A DNA stretch of 64,000 nt from Deltaproteobacteria bacterium (GCA_022710585.1 JAKLGV010000006.1:51949-115948), one strand, 5' to 3'. Positions 24,873 through 35,097 are shown, counted from the stretch's first letter. The notes: generated by a model not told the origin, from the letters alone. Made by a program: numbers and translations.

Positions 24873-26186
24873 CTATTTGCCGATATTGTCTTTGATCCAG
24901 TGGGCGTCCCACCATTCGTCAGGATTGACGCCCTGTCCGCCGACGATAATGCTGAAATGCAGGTGATCCCCACCCGCGAGTCCTGATGTTCCGGATACCC
25001 CGATTTTTTCGCCTTTGGCAACATTCTTGCCGACGGTTGTATTAATGGAGGAACAATGTCCGTAAAGCGTGAAGATGCCCAGACCGTGATCAATTAGCAC
25101 CGCATTGCCGTAAATGCCTAACGCGCCTGTAAAGACCACAATGCCACTGTTGGCCGCTTCAATATCGGAACGGGCGTTGGAGGCCAGGTCCACACCGTTG
25201 TGAATGGATTCTCCGATAACCTGGCCGTTATACACGTAACTCCGCTTATCGCCGAAGAGAGCCATGGGGGCGCCGTTTTTCATGCGGAGGAAGGTTCCTT
25301 CCCAGAGTTCTTTGGGAGCGGACTTCTGACACATTTTCTGGATGGTAGCAAAATTGTCCTGGCGCATTTGCGTATTAATGTGAGAGAAGACTTCCAGAGG
25401 TGTTTTCCCATGGAGCGAAGGAACCATCGCCTGGAATTCCGGCATTTTCTGCTGCAGAAAACCTTCACTCAGGTTCATTTTGTCCGCGCGAAACTTTTTG
25501 GGTTTGATCGTGCAGGGCACGGCAATATTGATTTCATTGCCGGCTTCATCACGGGCGAAAATCATGATTCTGGTAGCGGCCGTATCGGCGTCCATCGGCA
25601 TCGCGAAGTAGGTAGCATACGAAGGCTTGCCGTCAATTTGTGCCGCGTGAGCGGGAGACAGGTATTTGTTGATATAGACTCCCGTTTCAGCCAGAGGCTT
25701 CGAAGGCTGATAGGCGACAAAACCGGTTCCACCCTGATTAATATACGTCATGTTTTTCAATAGATTAATCTGCGGCGGTATCGTGTCAATTTTAATATCT
25801 TGCGATAAAATCGTCTTGTTCTCAAAAACGGAATGATCGGTTGCCGTAACTTTCAGCGTTGCCGGGCCGTCATGCAATTTCAAGTCACCGGCGCTTACCG
25901 ACAGAGGCAGCGTTTCCTGTTTTGTCCCTTTGGACGGTATTTTTTTATCGGCGAGAATCTGGCCTTTATTATCCTGGATAATTTCCACGGTGATCTGTGA
26001 AAGACCGCTGTGGGAATCGGTAAATTGAATATTGATATTTTTTTGTCTGCCGATCGCTTTGACGTCCTGATCGAATTTGATGACGGGTTTGCTCATTTCC
26101 AGAGAGCTGCCGAAGAAAAACCAGCCCGCCAAAACCAGCACGACAACGCCAATGATCACTTCTATATATAAAGGGAACCTTTTCAT
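24873..26186 (-). CDS. membrane-anchored M23 (LytM) peptidoglycan endopeptidase
   Basis: The 437-residue protein has one N-terminal membrane helix (about 8-26), a long beta-rich periplasmic region with two Ig-like stretches, and a C-terminal LytM domain with the complete zinc site: HNGVD, and HLHF near the end. Catalytic His and Asp are all present, so it should be an active DD- or LD-endopeptidase and not an EnvC-like activator. AGGAG lies six bases before the ATG at 26186, favouring it over the ATG at 26192, which abuts the Shine-Dalgarno site. It is divergent from coaBC. Confidence 0.88.
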   Translation of the reverse strand: MKRFPLYIEVIIGVVVLVLAGWFFFGSSLEMSKPVIKFDQDVKAIGRQKNINIQFTDSHSGLSQITVEIIQDNKGQILADKKIPSKGTKQETLPLSVSAGDLKLHDGPATLKVTATDHSVFENKTILSQDIKIDTIPPQINLLKNMTYINQGGTGFVAYQPSKPLAETGVYINKYLSPAHAAQIDGKPSYATYFAMPMDADTAATRIMIFARDEAGNEINIAVPCTIKPKKFRADKMNLSEGFLQQKMPEFQAMVPSLHGKTPLEVFSHINTQMRQDNFATIQKMCQKSAPKELWEGTFLRMKNGAPMALFGDKRSYVYNGQVIGESIHNGVDLASNARSDIEAANSGIVVFTGALGIYGNAVLIDHGLGIFTLYGHCSSINTTVGKNVAKGEKIGVSGTSGLAGGDHLHFSIIVGGQGVNPDEWWDAHWIKDNIGK

Positions 26187-26312
26187 AATCATCTCCTAAT
26201 CGATGTGGTGTATGAGAATGCGCGGCTTATAAACATTTTCAGACGGTTTTGCAAGGGAATTCTCCACCGGCTGATGTGTGGTGAATATTTCGGAATGAAT
26301 CATAATTATGCC

Positions 26313-26341
26313 TTGATATTGTGAAAAAGCGCTGTTATATT
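26313..26341 (+). promoter_or_regulatory. candidate sigma-70 promoter for coaBC
   Basis: TTGATA (26313-26318), a 17-base spacer and TATATT (26336-26341), with 5 of 6 matches in the first and 5 of 6 in the second if T at the last base is counted. It lies about 65 bases upstream of the coaBC ATG in the divergent region with the M23 peptidase gene. Confidence 0.55.
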
Positions 26342-26407
26342 TCAAAAAAAGTTGCCGGTAGAAACCTTTTTTCATTAAAACCAATCCAATTAACGGGAAA
26401 TTCAACT

Positions 26408-27613
26408 ATGCTGACGGGAAAGAAGATCGTTCTGGGTGTGACAGGCGGAATCGCGGCTTACAAAGCGGCGGAGCTGGTGCGCGCATTGATCAGGCAGGGA
26501 GCGCAGGTGAAGGTCATCATGACCCGAAACGCGCAGGAATTTATTACGCCTCTGACGATGCAGACCCTGTCGCAGAATCAAGTCTATACGGATATGTTTG
26601 TCGCGGCCGACAAGTTCGATATAGCGCATATTGCGCTGGCGGAATACGCCGACGCTTTTGTCATCGCGCCGGCAACGGCCAACATTATCGGGAAAATCAC
26701 TTCGGGCATTGCGGATGATCTTCTTTCGACAACCATGATGGCTCAGGATAAACCAACGCTGATCTGTCCGGCGATGAATGAAAAGATGCTGGCCAATCCG
26801 GTCGTTCAGGAAAATATCGGTAAACTGAAAAAACTCGGTTATGCCGTCATGGAAAGCGCTGAGGGGGAACTGGCCTGCAAGACGAAAGGCAAAGGGCGTC
26901 TGCCCGACGTTGAGGAAATTGTCGAGGCGATAGAAAATCTTCTGACCCCGAAAGATTTAAAAGGCGTGAAAATTCTTATTACCGCGGGTCCAACAGAGGA
27001 GCCTCTGGATCCCGTGCGATTTATTACCAACCTGTCGTCCGGTAAAATGGGCTATGCGCTGGCCACCGCCGCATACAGACGAGGTGCTGACGTGACATTG
27101 ATCAGCGGTCCGACGCATCTTCCGCCGCCGGTGGAAAATATCATCCGGGTGCGCACGGCCAGGGACATGTTTCAGGCCGTTATGGATCATTACAACAAAG
27201 CGGAAGTCATCATCAAAGCGGCGGCTGTCGCCGATTACTGTCCCAGCGAGACCGCCGCGGAAAAAATCAAGAAGGATAAAAAAAATCTTTCTCTGGAACT
27301 GAAAAATAATCCCGATATCATCGCGGAAATCGGCAGGCATAAGGGCCATCGCGTCCTGGTCGGTTTTGCGATGGAAACGCAGAATCTGCTCGCGAATGCC
27401 GGGGAAAAATTGAAGAAGAAAAATATGGATTTGATTGTGGCCAATAATCTGCGGGACGAGGGGGCTGGCTTCCGCACGGATACCAACGTCATTACCATTA
27501 TCGACCGCGGGGGCAAAACGGAATCTCTTGGGAAAATGACAAAAATTGAAGCGGCCGACGCGATTCTTGACCGCGTACAAAAAATAATGAAAAAAGGCAG
27601 CGGCAAAAAATAA
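26408..27613 (+). CDS. coaBC: bifunctional phosphopantothenoylcysteine decarboxylase/synthetase
   Basis: With the ATG at 26408 the protein is 401 residues; an upstream in-frame ATG at 26321 adds residues unlike the family and overlaps the promoter. The CoaC half has VTGGIAAYKA, the flavin/substrate motif ATANIIGK and CPAMNEKM; the CoaB half has ITAGPTEEPLDPVRFITNLSSGKMG with the NxSSGxMG motif and PADY-like KAAAVADYCP. It makes phosphopantothenoylcysteine and decarboxylates it on the way to coenzyme A. The next gene begins 11 bases later. Confidence 0.96.
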   Translation: MLTGKKIVLGVTGGIAAYKAAELVRALIRQGAQVKVIMTRNAQEFITPLTMQTLSQNQVYTDMFVAADKFDIAHIALAEYADAFVIAPATANIIGKITSGIADDLLSTTMMAQDKPTLICPAMNEKMLANPVVQENIGKLKKLGYAVMESAEGELACKTKGKGRLPDVEEIVEAIENLLTPKDLKGVKILITAGPTEEPLDPVRFITNLSSGKMGYALATAAYRRGADVTLISGPTHLPPPVENIIRVRTARDMFQAVMDHYNKAEVIIKAAAVADYCPSETAAEKIKKDKKNLSLELKNNPDIIAEIGRHKGHRVLVGFAMETQNLLANAGEKLKKKNMDLIVANNLRDEGAGFRTDTNVITIIDRGGKTESLGKMTKIEAADAILDRVQKIMKKGSGKK

Positions 27614-27623
27614 CGGGGGAAAC

Positions 27624-28355
27624 TTGATTTTGGCGACAGAGGACATTCAGGCAGAATTGCTTAAGACTATGCAGGCGCTCAAAGGGCAGGTGATTAACCG
27701 GGAGAGTCTATCTGCGGGGATCGATTGGAGCAAGCCACAAAAAACTGCCGTTTGTAAGCCCGCAACCGTTGTTTCAAAATCTAAAACGGTTCAGACGAAT
27801 AAAGAAGAGTTGCTGAAGGCGCTCCGGTCGGAGCTCGGTGACTGTCAGCATTGTCCTTTGGGAAAAACAAGGAAAAATCTTGTTTTCGGTGTCGGCAATC
27901 CTGAAGCCCGGATTGTTTTTGTCGGAGAAGCGCCGGGCGCCGATGAAGATGAACAGGGGCTGCCGTTTGTGGGACGGGCCGGACAACTTTTAACGGATAT
28001 TATTGTGAAGGGCATGAAGATGCAGCGAAAAGATGTCTATATCTGCAATATTCTCAAATGCCGGCCGCCGGGCAACCGCAATCCTCAAACTGATGAAATC
28101 CGCCTGTGTGAACCTTTCCTGAAGAAGCAACTAAGCATTATCGCTCCGGAGATTATCTGCGGCCTGGGTAAATTTGCCGCTCAGACGCTTTTGAAGACAG
28201 AAGTCGCCATATCTGCCCTTCGGGGGCGATTCCACACCTACGAAGGAATAAAACTCATGCCCACCTATCATCCGGCTTATCTTTTAAGAAATCCTTCGGC
28301 GAAAAAACAGGTGTGGGAAGACATCCAAATGATCATGAATGAAGTAAATCTTTAG
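27624..28355 (+). CDS. family-4 (Fe-S) uracil-DNA glycosylase
   Basis: The 243-residue protein starts at TTG after a GGGGGA run. A 70-residue charged N-terminal extension precedes the catalytic domain. The 4Fe-4S ligands are Cys74 and Cys77 (CQHC), the Cys in LKCRPPGNR and the Cys in LCEPF. Motif A is [21 protein letters not shown] and the C-terminal motif is [10 protein letters not shown]. Family-4 enzymes remove uracil from DNA and are common in anaerobes and thermophiles. It probably shares the coaBC transcript. Confidence 0.92.
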   Translation: MILATEDIQAELLKTMQALKGQVINRESLSAGIDWSKPQKTAVCKPATVVSKSKTVQTNKEELLKALRSELGDCQHCPLGKTRKNLVFGVGNPEARIVFVGEAPGADEDEQGLPFVGRAGQLLTDIIVKGMKMQRKDVYICNILKCRPPGNRNPQTDEIRLCEPFLKKQLSIIAPEIICGLGKFAAQTLLKTEVAISALRGRFHTYEGIKLMPTYHPAYLLRNPSAKKQVWEDIQMIMNEVNL

Positions 28356-28386
28356 GGTTGTTGATCTTGAAATAAGAGGTGAACCC

Positions 28387-29697
28387 ATGTTGAAAAAAAT
28401 TAAATATGCCTTGATGGCCATTCTGATGTTGGGAGCTTTTTTAGCGGGTGCTCAGGAAAAAAATCCTGTCTTTAATGTCATCACGGTGGATGGCGTCATT
28501 ACGTCACCGACGTCGAAATATATTGCTTCCAGTATCGAAGAAGCAAAAAAAGACAACGCTGAAGGATTAATCATCCTGCTGGACACCCCCGGCGGCATGG
28601 ATACCGCCATGCGCGACATCGCCAAAAGCATTCTGAATGCTCCGCTGCCGGTTATTGTTTTTGTTTATCCTTCCGGAGCTAGAGCCGCTTCCGCCGGTGT
28701 CATTATCACCGAGGCCGCCCATATTGCCGCGATGGCGCCCGGCACTAATATCGGCGCCGCCCATCCGGTTTCCATCGGCATCGGCGGACCAACGGGCGAC
28801 AAAGACAAAACCATGTCCGAAAAAATTGAAAATGATGCCGCCGCTTATGCCCGGAGCATCGCCAAAACCAGGGGACGCTCCGAAGAATGGGTGGAGAAGG
28901 CTGTGCGCAAGAGCGAATCCATCACCGCCGAAGAAGCGCTGAAACTCAAGGTGATTGATTATGTCGCCCCGGATATTGATAAGCTTCTGGCGGCCATTGA
29001 CCAGAAGGAGGTCACGCTGGCTGGCGGGAAAAAGAAAATATCGACAAAAAACGCGGTGATCAACAATAAAAAGATGGGAACACGGCAGGGCATTCTGGCG
29101 GCGATTTCCGATCCCAACATTTCTTACATTCTTTTGCTGGTCGGGCTGGCGGGTCTGTATTTTGAACTTTCCACGCCGGGTGCTATTTTGCCGGGCGTCA
29201 TCGGCGGCATATCATTGCTGCTGGCGTTTTTCGGTCTGTCCACGCTGCCCGTGAATTATACGGGAATTCTGTTGATTCTTTTTGGCGTGATTTTATTTAT
29301 CGCGGAGATTAAGGTCATGAGTCATGGAATGCTGACGGTTGGAGGAGTGGTTTCACTCGTTTTGGGGTCGCTGTTATTGTTTGATACGCCGGAGCCTGCC
29401 CTGCGCCTTTCTTTTCAGGTTTTAATTCCCGCTGTTCTGGTTGCATCCGGCTTCTTTATTGTGGTTGTATGGCTGGCCGTGAAAGCGCAGATGCGCAAGC
29501 ATTTTTCCGGTACGGAAGCCATGATCGGCGCTGAAGCCGAAGTGGTGAAAGATATAGACAACGAGGGGGAAGTATTTTTGATGGGAGAATACTGGAAAGC
29601 GACAAGCGACCAACCGATTAAAAAAGGCGCGAAGGCAAGAGTTGTCAAGCTTGAAGGGTTGAAATTATTAGTGGAAGAAATAAAAAATAAACCATAG
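28387..29697 (+). CDS. NfeD-family membrane serine protease
   Basis: The 436-residue protein has a signal peptide (to about residue 22), a ClpP-like protease domain with the probable nucleophile at Ser102 in ARAASAGV, then four or so membrane helices (about 240-350) and a C-terminal OB-fold NfeD domain (about 375-433). In archaeal homologs the Ser-Lys protease cleaves the hydrophobic tail of the neighbouring stomatin. The slipin gene follows 33 bases downstream, the classical nfeD-stomatin pairing. Confidence 0.92.
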   Translation: MLKKIKYALMAILMLGAFLAGAQEKNPVFNVITVDGVITSPTSKYIASSIEEAKKDNAEGLIILLDTPGGMDTAMRDIAKSILNAPLPVIVFVYPSGARAASAGVIITEAAHIAAMAPGTNIGAAHPVSIGIGGPTGDKDKTMSEKIENDAAAYARSIAKTRGRSEEWVEKAVRKSESITAEEALKLKVIDYVAPDIDKLLAAIDQKEVTLAGGKKKISTKNAVINNKKMGTRQGILAAISDPNISYILLLVGLAGLYFELSTPGAILPGVIGGISLLLAFFGLSTLPVNYTGILLILFGVILFIAEIKVMSHGMLTVGGVVSLVLGSLLLFDTPEPALRLSFQVLIPAVLVASGFFIVVVWLAVKAQMRKHFSGTEAMIGAEAEVVKDIDNEGEVFLMGEYWKATSDQPIKKGAKARVVKLEGLKLLVEEIKNKP

Positions 29698-29730
29698 AAG
29701 TATTAAAAAGCCATAAAGGAGGAAAAGACA

Positions 29731-30492
29731 ATGGTGGGTAATTCTATTATGCCAATGATTGTTGTGATTGTCCTGGTTATCATGTTTCTGGCATCGGCGA
29801 TCAGAATAATGAATGAATACGAAAGAGCTGTTGTTTTCCGTTTGGGACGCATCCGGGATGTTAAGGGGCCTGGCCTGATTATTATCATTCCGGGAATTGA
29901 CAGAGTCGTAAAGATTGATATGCGGACGATTACGATGGATGTTCCTCCTCAGGATGTTATCACGAAAGACAACGTTTCCATTAAAGTCAGCGCGGTTGTT
30001 TATTTCCGTGTCATGGATGCCAATTCCGCGGTGACCAATGTTGAAAATTATCTCTTTGCCACCTCGCAGCTTGCCCAGACGACATTAAGAAGCGTCTGCG
30101 GACAGATGGAATTGGACGGGATTCTTTCCGAACGTGAAAAAATCAATATGCACCTGCAGGAAATCCTGGATCGCAGCACCGAGCCGTGGGGCATCAAGGT
30201 ATCGCTGGTGGAAGTTAAGCAGATTGACTTGCCCGAAGAAATGAAGCGTTCCATGGCCAAACAGGCCGAGGCGGAAAGAGAAAGGAGATCGAAGGTCATC
30301 AATGCCGAAGGTGAATTCCAGGCGGCGCAAAAGCTGATCGAAGCGGCGGCCTTAATGGAAACGCAGCCGATGTCATTGCAGTTACGTTATTTGCAGACCT
30401 TGAACCAGATAGCTACCCAGAATAATTCGACAACGGTATTTCCGATACCGATTGATTTGTTCAAACCGTTTTTAAAATCATTGGACAAATAA
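29731..30492 (+). CDS. slipin (stomatin/prohibitin SPFH-domain membrane protein)
   Basis: The 253-residue protein has an N-terminal membrane hairpin (about 5-25), the SPFH motif [14 protein letters not shown], the conserved [18 protein letters not shown] and [20 protein letters not shown] segments, and an alanine/glutamate-rich coiled coil ([18 protein letters not shown]). Slipins form membrane rafts or cages. Its place directly after NfeD implies functional pairing. AAAGGAGGAAAAG precedes the start. Confidence 0.94.
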   Translation: MVGNSIMPMIVVIVLVIMFLASAIRIMNEYERAVVFRLGRIRDVKGPGLIIIIPGIDRVVKIDMRTITMDVPPQDVITKDNVSIKVSAVVYFRVMDANSAVTNVENYLFATSQLAQTTLRSVCGQMELDGILSEREKINMHLQEILDRSTEPWGIKVSLVEVKQIDLPEEMKRSMAKQAEAERERRSKVINAEGEFQAAQKLIEAAALMETQPMSLQLRYLQTLNQIATQNNSTTVFPIPIDLFKPFLKSLDK

Positions 30493-30545
30493 CAAACGGC
30501 AGATCATGGCTAACCGACTGAATAAAGACAAGGAGATGATATTGT

Positions 30546-30854
30546 ATGAGCGATAAGAAACAGAGTGTGTTGACCGGCGGCGTTATCCTGATTACTCTGG
30601 GGATTCTGATCTTTTTGCATAAATCAGGAAGCTATTCTTTTGGGCAAACCTGGCCGGTGTTGCTGATTGCCGTTGGCGTCTGCACCCTGATTCAGAGAGT
30701 CAGGGATCTCGGCGGATGGATTATCACGCTGGCCGGAACAGGATTTCTTTTTTATGAGTTATACGGTTTCGACCCTTCCAAATATTCCCAGTATGTATTG
30801 CCGGCGATACTAATTGTGCTGGGGATATTTGTCATCCTAAGACGCAAAAAATAA
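30546..30854 (+). CDS. small four-helix membrane protein (LiaF/DUF5668-like)
   Basis: The 102-residue protein is mostly hydrophobic, with about four membrane segments separated by short charged loops (QRVRDLGG, DPSKYSQ) and a C-terminal RRKK. The repeated GGVILITLGILIFLH and PAILIVLGIFVILRR patterns resemble the membrane domain found in LiaF-type and DUF5668 proteins. Its position after nfeD-slipin suggests an envelope role; the sequence does not say more. Confidence 0.7.
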   Translation: MSDKKQSVLTGGVILITLGILIFLHKSGSYSFGQTWPVLLIAVGVCTLIQRVRDLGGWIITLAGTGFLFYELYGFDPSKYSQYVLPAILIVLGIFVILRRKK

Positions 30855-30888
30855 TGACGCATGTAAAAACGCATAACGGATTTTAAAA

Positions 30889-32070
30889 ATGGCCATTGCT
30901 AAAAAAATCAAAGCGTCGATGAGCAATTCGTCGATGATCAGAAAAATGTTTGAAGAGGGCGCCGTGCTGAAAAAGAAATACGGCGCGGACAAGGTTTATG
31001 ACTTCAGTCTGGGCAATCCCAACGTGGAGCCGCCGGCCGTATTCAAAAAGCAATTGATCAGGCTTGCCGAAGAACAGATTGCTATGAAGCACGGCTACGC
31101 GCCCAACGCCGGTTTTGCGGAGACCAGGCAGGCCATTGCCGCGAAAATCAATATAACCTATGGGCTCAAGTTGACGGCCGATCATATTGTGATGTCCTGC
31201 GGCGCGGCAGGGGCATTGAACGTTATTTTTAAATCCCTGCTTGATCCCAGAGATGAAGTCATCGTTCTTAAGCCTTTTTTTGTCGAATATCCTTTCTATG
31301 TGACCAACTACGGTGGCGTCGTAAAATTCGTCAAAACGAAAGATGATTTTTCGTTGGATATTGAGGCAATCGGCAAGGCGATTGGCAGGAAGACAAAAGC
31401 GATTATGATTAACTCGCCCAACAATCCGACGGGCAGGGTTTACAGCAGAAAAAATATTATGGAACTGGCCGCGCTTCTCCGGCGAAAAAGCCGGGAGTAT
31501 GATCAGACCATTTATCTGATTTCCGACGAGCCCTACAACGAAATCGTTTATGACAATATCAAAGTGCCCGGTGTGCTGCAGGCTTATGCCAATAGCATCG
31601 TTGCCTATTCTTATTCCAAGACCCTTTCTCTGCCGGGGGAAAGAATCGGTTATATCGCCGTCAATCCGAAACTCCATGAAGCCCATGAACTCATCACGGC
31701 TCTGATTTTATGCACAAGAATCCTGGGATTTGTGCATGCGCCGGCGCTGATGCAGAGAATCGTCGTGAAACTGCAGAATGCGGCCGTGGACGTGAAAATT
31801 TACAAGAAGAAGCGCGATTTATTGTGCGCCGGACTGGCGCGGGAGGGATATCAATTCGCCAAACCGGAAGGAGCATTTTATCTTTTTGTGAAAAGTCCGA
31901 TCCCCGATGATGTGGCCTTCGTCAAAATGCTGCTCAAAAAAAATATTCTGGTGGTTCCGGGGAGCGGTTTCGGCTGTCCCGGCTATTTCCGCATTGCCTA
32001 CTGCGTTGATGATAAAACCATTATCAACGCCATCCCGGGTTTCGCGGAAGCCATCCGGGAATGTTCGTGA
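30889..32070 (+). CDS. class I/II PLP-dependent aminotransferase
   Basis: The 393-residue protein is a fold-type I enzyme: SLGNPNVEPP near residue 40, MSCGAAGALN (cofactor phosphate loop), NSPNNPTGRVYS, LISDEPYNEIVYD, the Schiff-base lysine in SYSKTLSLPGERIGY and a C-terminal FRIAYC arginine that binds the substrate carboxylate. It belongs to the aspartate-aminotransferase-like group; the exact amino acid is unclear. Its last codons overlap the following gene by ten bases. Confidence 0.9.
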   Translation: MAIAKKIKASMSNSSMIRKMFEEGAVLKKKYGADKVYDFSLGNPNVEPPAVFKKQLIRLAEEQIAMKHGYAPNAGFAETRQAIAAKINITYGLKLTADHIVMSCGAAGALNVIFKSLLDPRDEVIVLKPFFVEYPFYVTNYGGVVKFVKTKDDFSLDIEAIGKAIGRKTKAIMINSPNNPTGRVYSRKNIMELAALLRRKSREYDQTIYLISDEPYNEIVYDNIKVPGVLQAYANSIVAYSYSKTLSLPGERIGYIAVNPKLHEAHELITALILCTRILGFVHAPALMQRIVVKLQNAAVDVKIYKKKRDLLCAGLAREGYQFAKPEGAFYLFVKSPIPDDVAFVKMLLKKNILVVPGSGFGCPGYFRIAYCVDDKTIINAIPGFAEAIRECS

Positions 32071-34247
32071 CGTGGCAGAATCCCATGGTCGGTCAAATCG
32101 GCAGAAGCCTTCTCCCGAAAAAGCTTATCGTCTATCTTGTTTTAACGGCTCTCACCCTGGCCGTTTTCGGGCAGGTCTATCAATTCGACTTTGTAACGTT
32201 TGATGATCCGGTTTATGTGACGGATAATCTAAATGTCCAGTCCGGCCTGACGGCAAAGGCGGTGCGCTGGGCATTCAGCACCACCCATGCCGAATTCTGG
32301 CATCCTCTGACCTGGCTTTCGTTGATGCTTGATAACCAGCTTTATGGACTCAACGCCGGCGGCTATCATGTTACGAATCTTCTCCTGCATATTCTGAGTA
32401 CTTTATTGCTCTTCTGGCTGTTCAACAGAATGACGGGAGCGATTTGGAAAAGCGCTTTTGTCGCGGCGCTTTTCGCGCTTCATCCTCTGCATGTCGAAAC
32501 CGTCGTCTGGATTACCAAACGCAAAGATGTCCTGAACACTTTTTTTTCGATGCTGACGTTGTGTCTCTATGTTTATTATGCGGAGAAACCGGCGATCAAG
32601 CGATACCTGCTCATCCTTTTGTGCTTTGCCTGCGCTCTGATGAGCAAACCGATGGCCGTGACCCTGCCGGCTGTGATGCTGCTTCTGGATTACTGGCCGC
32701 TGAAACGTTTCGAGCGGCAGAAAGAAAGCTTGTTATCGTGGCAGTTCAGAGAGAAGGCGCCTTTATTTATTTTATCCTTCATTTTTACCATGATCACGAT
32801 TTTAGCCCAGTACAATAAGCACATAAAAATCGTTGACCATCCGCTCGATTCCCGACTGGCCAATGCGGTTGTTTCGTTTGTGCTGTATCTGGAAAAGACC
32901 TTCTGGCCGGAAGGTCTGGCGGCTTTCTATCCTTTTCCCGATTCGCTGCCCGTCTGGCAGATTCTGGGCGCCGCGATTTTAATTCTGATGATCACTGTTG
33001 CCGCCTGGACGGCGAGAAAAAGATCTCCGTATTTGCTGGTCGGATGGCTATGGTATTCCATCACCATCATTCCGGTGCTTGATATTTTCAGATCCGCCCT
33101 GAGAGGGATGTCCGATAACTACATGTATCTGCCCTCAATCGGTATATTTGTCATGCTGGTCTGGGGCCTTCCGTCCTTATTCTCCGACAAAGAAATAAAA
33201 AAGAAAATCTTCATACCAGCCGGAGCGGTCCTCATCGCCGTTCTGATGATCCTAGCCTGGCGGCAATGCGCCTACTGGCAAAACAACAATGATTTATGGA
33301 ATCAGGCTTTAAGGGTGACAAAAAATAACTGGCTGGCCCTTCATCAGCGGGGCATTTTTTACAGAGCAAACGGCAGATATCAGGAGGCGCTGGATGACTT
33401 CAACAAAGCCATACGGATCAATCCTTCATATGCTTACGCCTACAACAACAGATGCAATACCTATGTCCAGCTTGGCCAGCATCAAAAGGCGATTGAGGAC
33501 TGCAGCAAGGCTGTTGCAATTTATCCTTTCTGTGTGGAAGCCTACAACAACAGAGGCAATGCTTATTCTTTCCTGCGTCAGTATCATAAAGCCATTGAAA
33601 GTTATGATCAGGCCATTTCCATCCAGCCTTCTTACACGAAAGCCTATTATAACAGGGGCCTGACGTACGGATTTAAACTGGATGACTATCAACGGGGCAT
33701 CGCAGATTTTAACGAAGTCATTCGTATCGATCCTCGTTATGCTGATCCTTACATCGCGCTGGGCTTGCTTCATTTCAACAAGCGCAACTTCGAACTGGGA
33801 TGCGTTGATTTCAAAAAAGCGTGCGACCTCGGGCATTGCCTGCATTTGCATAAGTTTCAGAAAATAGGGGAGTGCCGCGGCTCGGATCTGCAGTTGTTAG
33901 ACAGCGTTTACTTTCATAAAAAAGGAACTGATTATTTCAAGCAAGGCGAATACCTCATGGCCATCGAATACTTTAACAAGGCCCTCATTTTGAACAAGGA
34001 TTACGCAGACGCTTATCATAATCGGGGAGCTGTCTATGTTGAAATAGCAAACTATCCGCGGGCGATTGAGGATTATAATGAATCCATTCGTCTGAAACCG
34101 GGCTACGCCGATGTATACAACAACCGGGGAATTGTTTATATGCTGGAGCGTAAAAGAGAAAAGGGATGCCGTGATTTTCAAAAAGCATGTTCGCTGGGCG
34201 ATTGCAAGCTTCTGGACATGGCGAAACAAAAAGGCGACTGTCATTAA
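32061..34247 (+). CDS. TMTC-like polytopic membrane protein with C-terminal TPR repeats
   Basis: The 728-residue protein has about ten membrane helices in its first 410 residues and a periplasmic acidic loop FDFVTFDDPVYV after the first helix, a position where GT-C glycosyltransferases carry their catalytic acids. HPLTWLSLMLD, ALHPLHVETVVW and SKPMAVTLP are family-typical. About seven TPR repeats fill residues 430-710 (AYNNRGNAYSFL and like units), two of them followed by GCVDFKKAC or GCRDFQKAC. It resembles eukaryotic TMTC O-mannosyltransferases and many delta/acidobacterial homologs of unknown substrate. The start may be Met9 (32085). Confidence 0.82.
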   Translation: MFVTWQNPMVGQIGRSLLPKKLIVYLVLTALTLAVFGQVYQFDFVTFDDPVYVTDNLNVQSGLTAKAVRWAFSTTHAEFWHPLTWLSLMLDNQLYGLNAGGYHVTNLLLHILSTLLLFWLFNRMTGAIWKSAFVAALFALHPLHVETVVWITKRKDVLNTFFSMLTLCLYVYYAEKPAIKRYLLILLCFACALMSKPMAVTLPAVMLLLDYWPLKRFERQKESLLSWQFREKAPLFILSFIFTMITILAQYNKHIKIVDHPLDSRLANAVVSFVLYLEKTFWPEGLAAFYPFPDSLPVWQILGAAILILMITVAAWTARKRSPYLLVGWLWYSITIIPVLDIFRSALRGMSDNYMYLPSIGIFVMLVWGLPSLFSDKEIKKKIFIPAGAVLIAVLMILAWRQCAYWQNNNDLWNQALRVTKNNWLALHQRGIFYRANGRYQEALDDFNKAIRINPSYAYAYNNRCNTYVQLGQHQKAIEDCSKAVAIYPFCVEAYNNRGNAYSFLRQYHKAIESYDQAISIQPSYTKAYYNRGLTYGFKLDDYQRGIADFNEVIRIDPRYADPYIALGLLHFNKRNFELGCVDFKKACDLGHCLHLHKFQKIGECRGSDLQLLDSVYFHKKGTDYFKQGEYLMAIEYFNKALILNKDYADAYHNRGAVYVEIANYPRAIEDYNESIRLKPGYADVYNNRGIVYMLERKREKGCRDFQKACSLGDCKLLDMAKQKGDCH

Positions 34248-34482
34248 CTTGATGACGATGAATAAACTGTTGTTGGACAGCGTTGTCTTAACAACGCATG
34301 TAAAAACGATCGCAAATCATTTACTTCTTCCTGAAAGTCTCATTTTTCATATTCACAATTTTATGCTAGGTTACAACCACAATTAATAAGTAATCCGTCT
34401 CTAAAAATTACGTAGCGATTTTACGCGATATTTGCAGCATGATCCATATAGACAATTCTAAATGCAAATATAAGGAGTGAAA

Positions 34483-34908
34483 ATGAAAAACTTTATTATT
34501 GTAGTGCTACTTATATTTATCCCTTTCTCCGGAGCATTTTCATCTGATTTTGACTCTGGTCATACATATCATTCGGAATTTAAGGGTAAGAAATATAAAT
34601 CCGTAATGCCCATAGACACACTAAAACAATCACCTGATTTTGATTTGAAAAAATCAAAACTTCCAATGCCTCTGGCCAAGATTATCGATATTGCATACTC
34701 CCAACTCATAAAAGTCAGTGGTACGAAGAAGGGTTGGATTGTCTCAAGTATTACATTGGAGAATTGGCGAGAGAATAAAGATAAATGGTTCTATGCAGTC
34801 GGTTTCGATCAGCGCGATTTGATGGCTTTGTCGCACATCACTGTTTTGGTAACGGTTGATGGTCAATTAGGAATTATAAAAGAAATAAATGAGAGAATAA
34901 TAAAATAG
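34483..34908 (+). CDS. secreted protein of unknown function
   Basis: With the ATG at 34483, five bases after AGGAG, the product is 141 residues: a signal peptide (about residues 1-20, ending GAFSSDF), then a small mature domain with KWFYAVGFDQRD and a C-terminal VLVTVDGQLGIIKE strand pattern. The alternating W-F-Y-x-V and V-D-G strands recall PepSY-like folds, but I do not recognise the family. It is alone in an AT-rich islet between the TMTC-like gene and pqiC; base composition differs from its neighbours, which fits recent acquisition. Confidence 0.65.
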   Translation: MKNFIIVVLLIFIPFSGAFSSDFDSGHTYHSEFKGKKYKSVMPIDTLKQSPDFDLKKSKLPMPLAKIIDIAYSQLIKVSGTKKGWIVSSITLENWRENKDKWFYAVGFDQRDLMALSHITVLVTVDGQLGIIKEINERIIK

Positions 34909-35097
34909 CGCCGAACAAATCGTTTTTAAGACTATAAGGGCTATGCCACCTTACAGCTCCGCTATTGTAACTTACAATTCGTAATTCACGTATTTGATGA
35001 CTCCAAAATACTGAGACTTTGTAGGTATAAGTGTCCGAGACTGGAATTCAATGGGTAGAGCATGTTCTGTCCAGTATAAGTTCGGGGAAAAAAATTC

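Noticed and set aside
30858..34308. A shared 14-base word (30858-30871 and 34295-34308) as a recombination site
   Set aside because: Two short copies with AT-rich content and unrelated flanks are compatible with chance.
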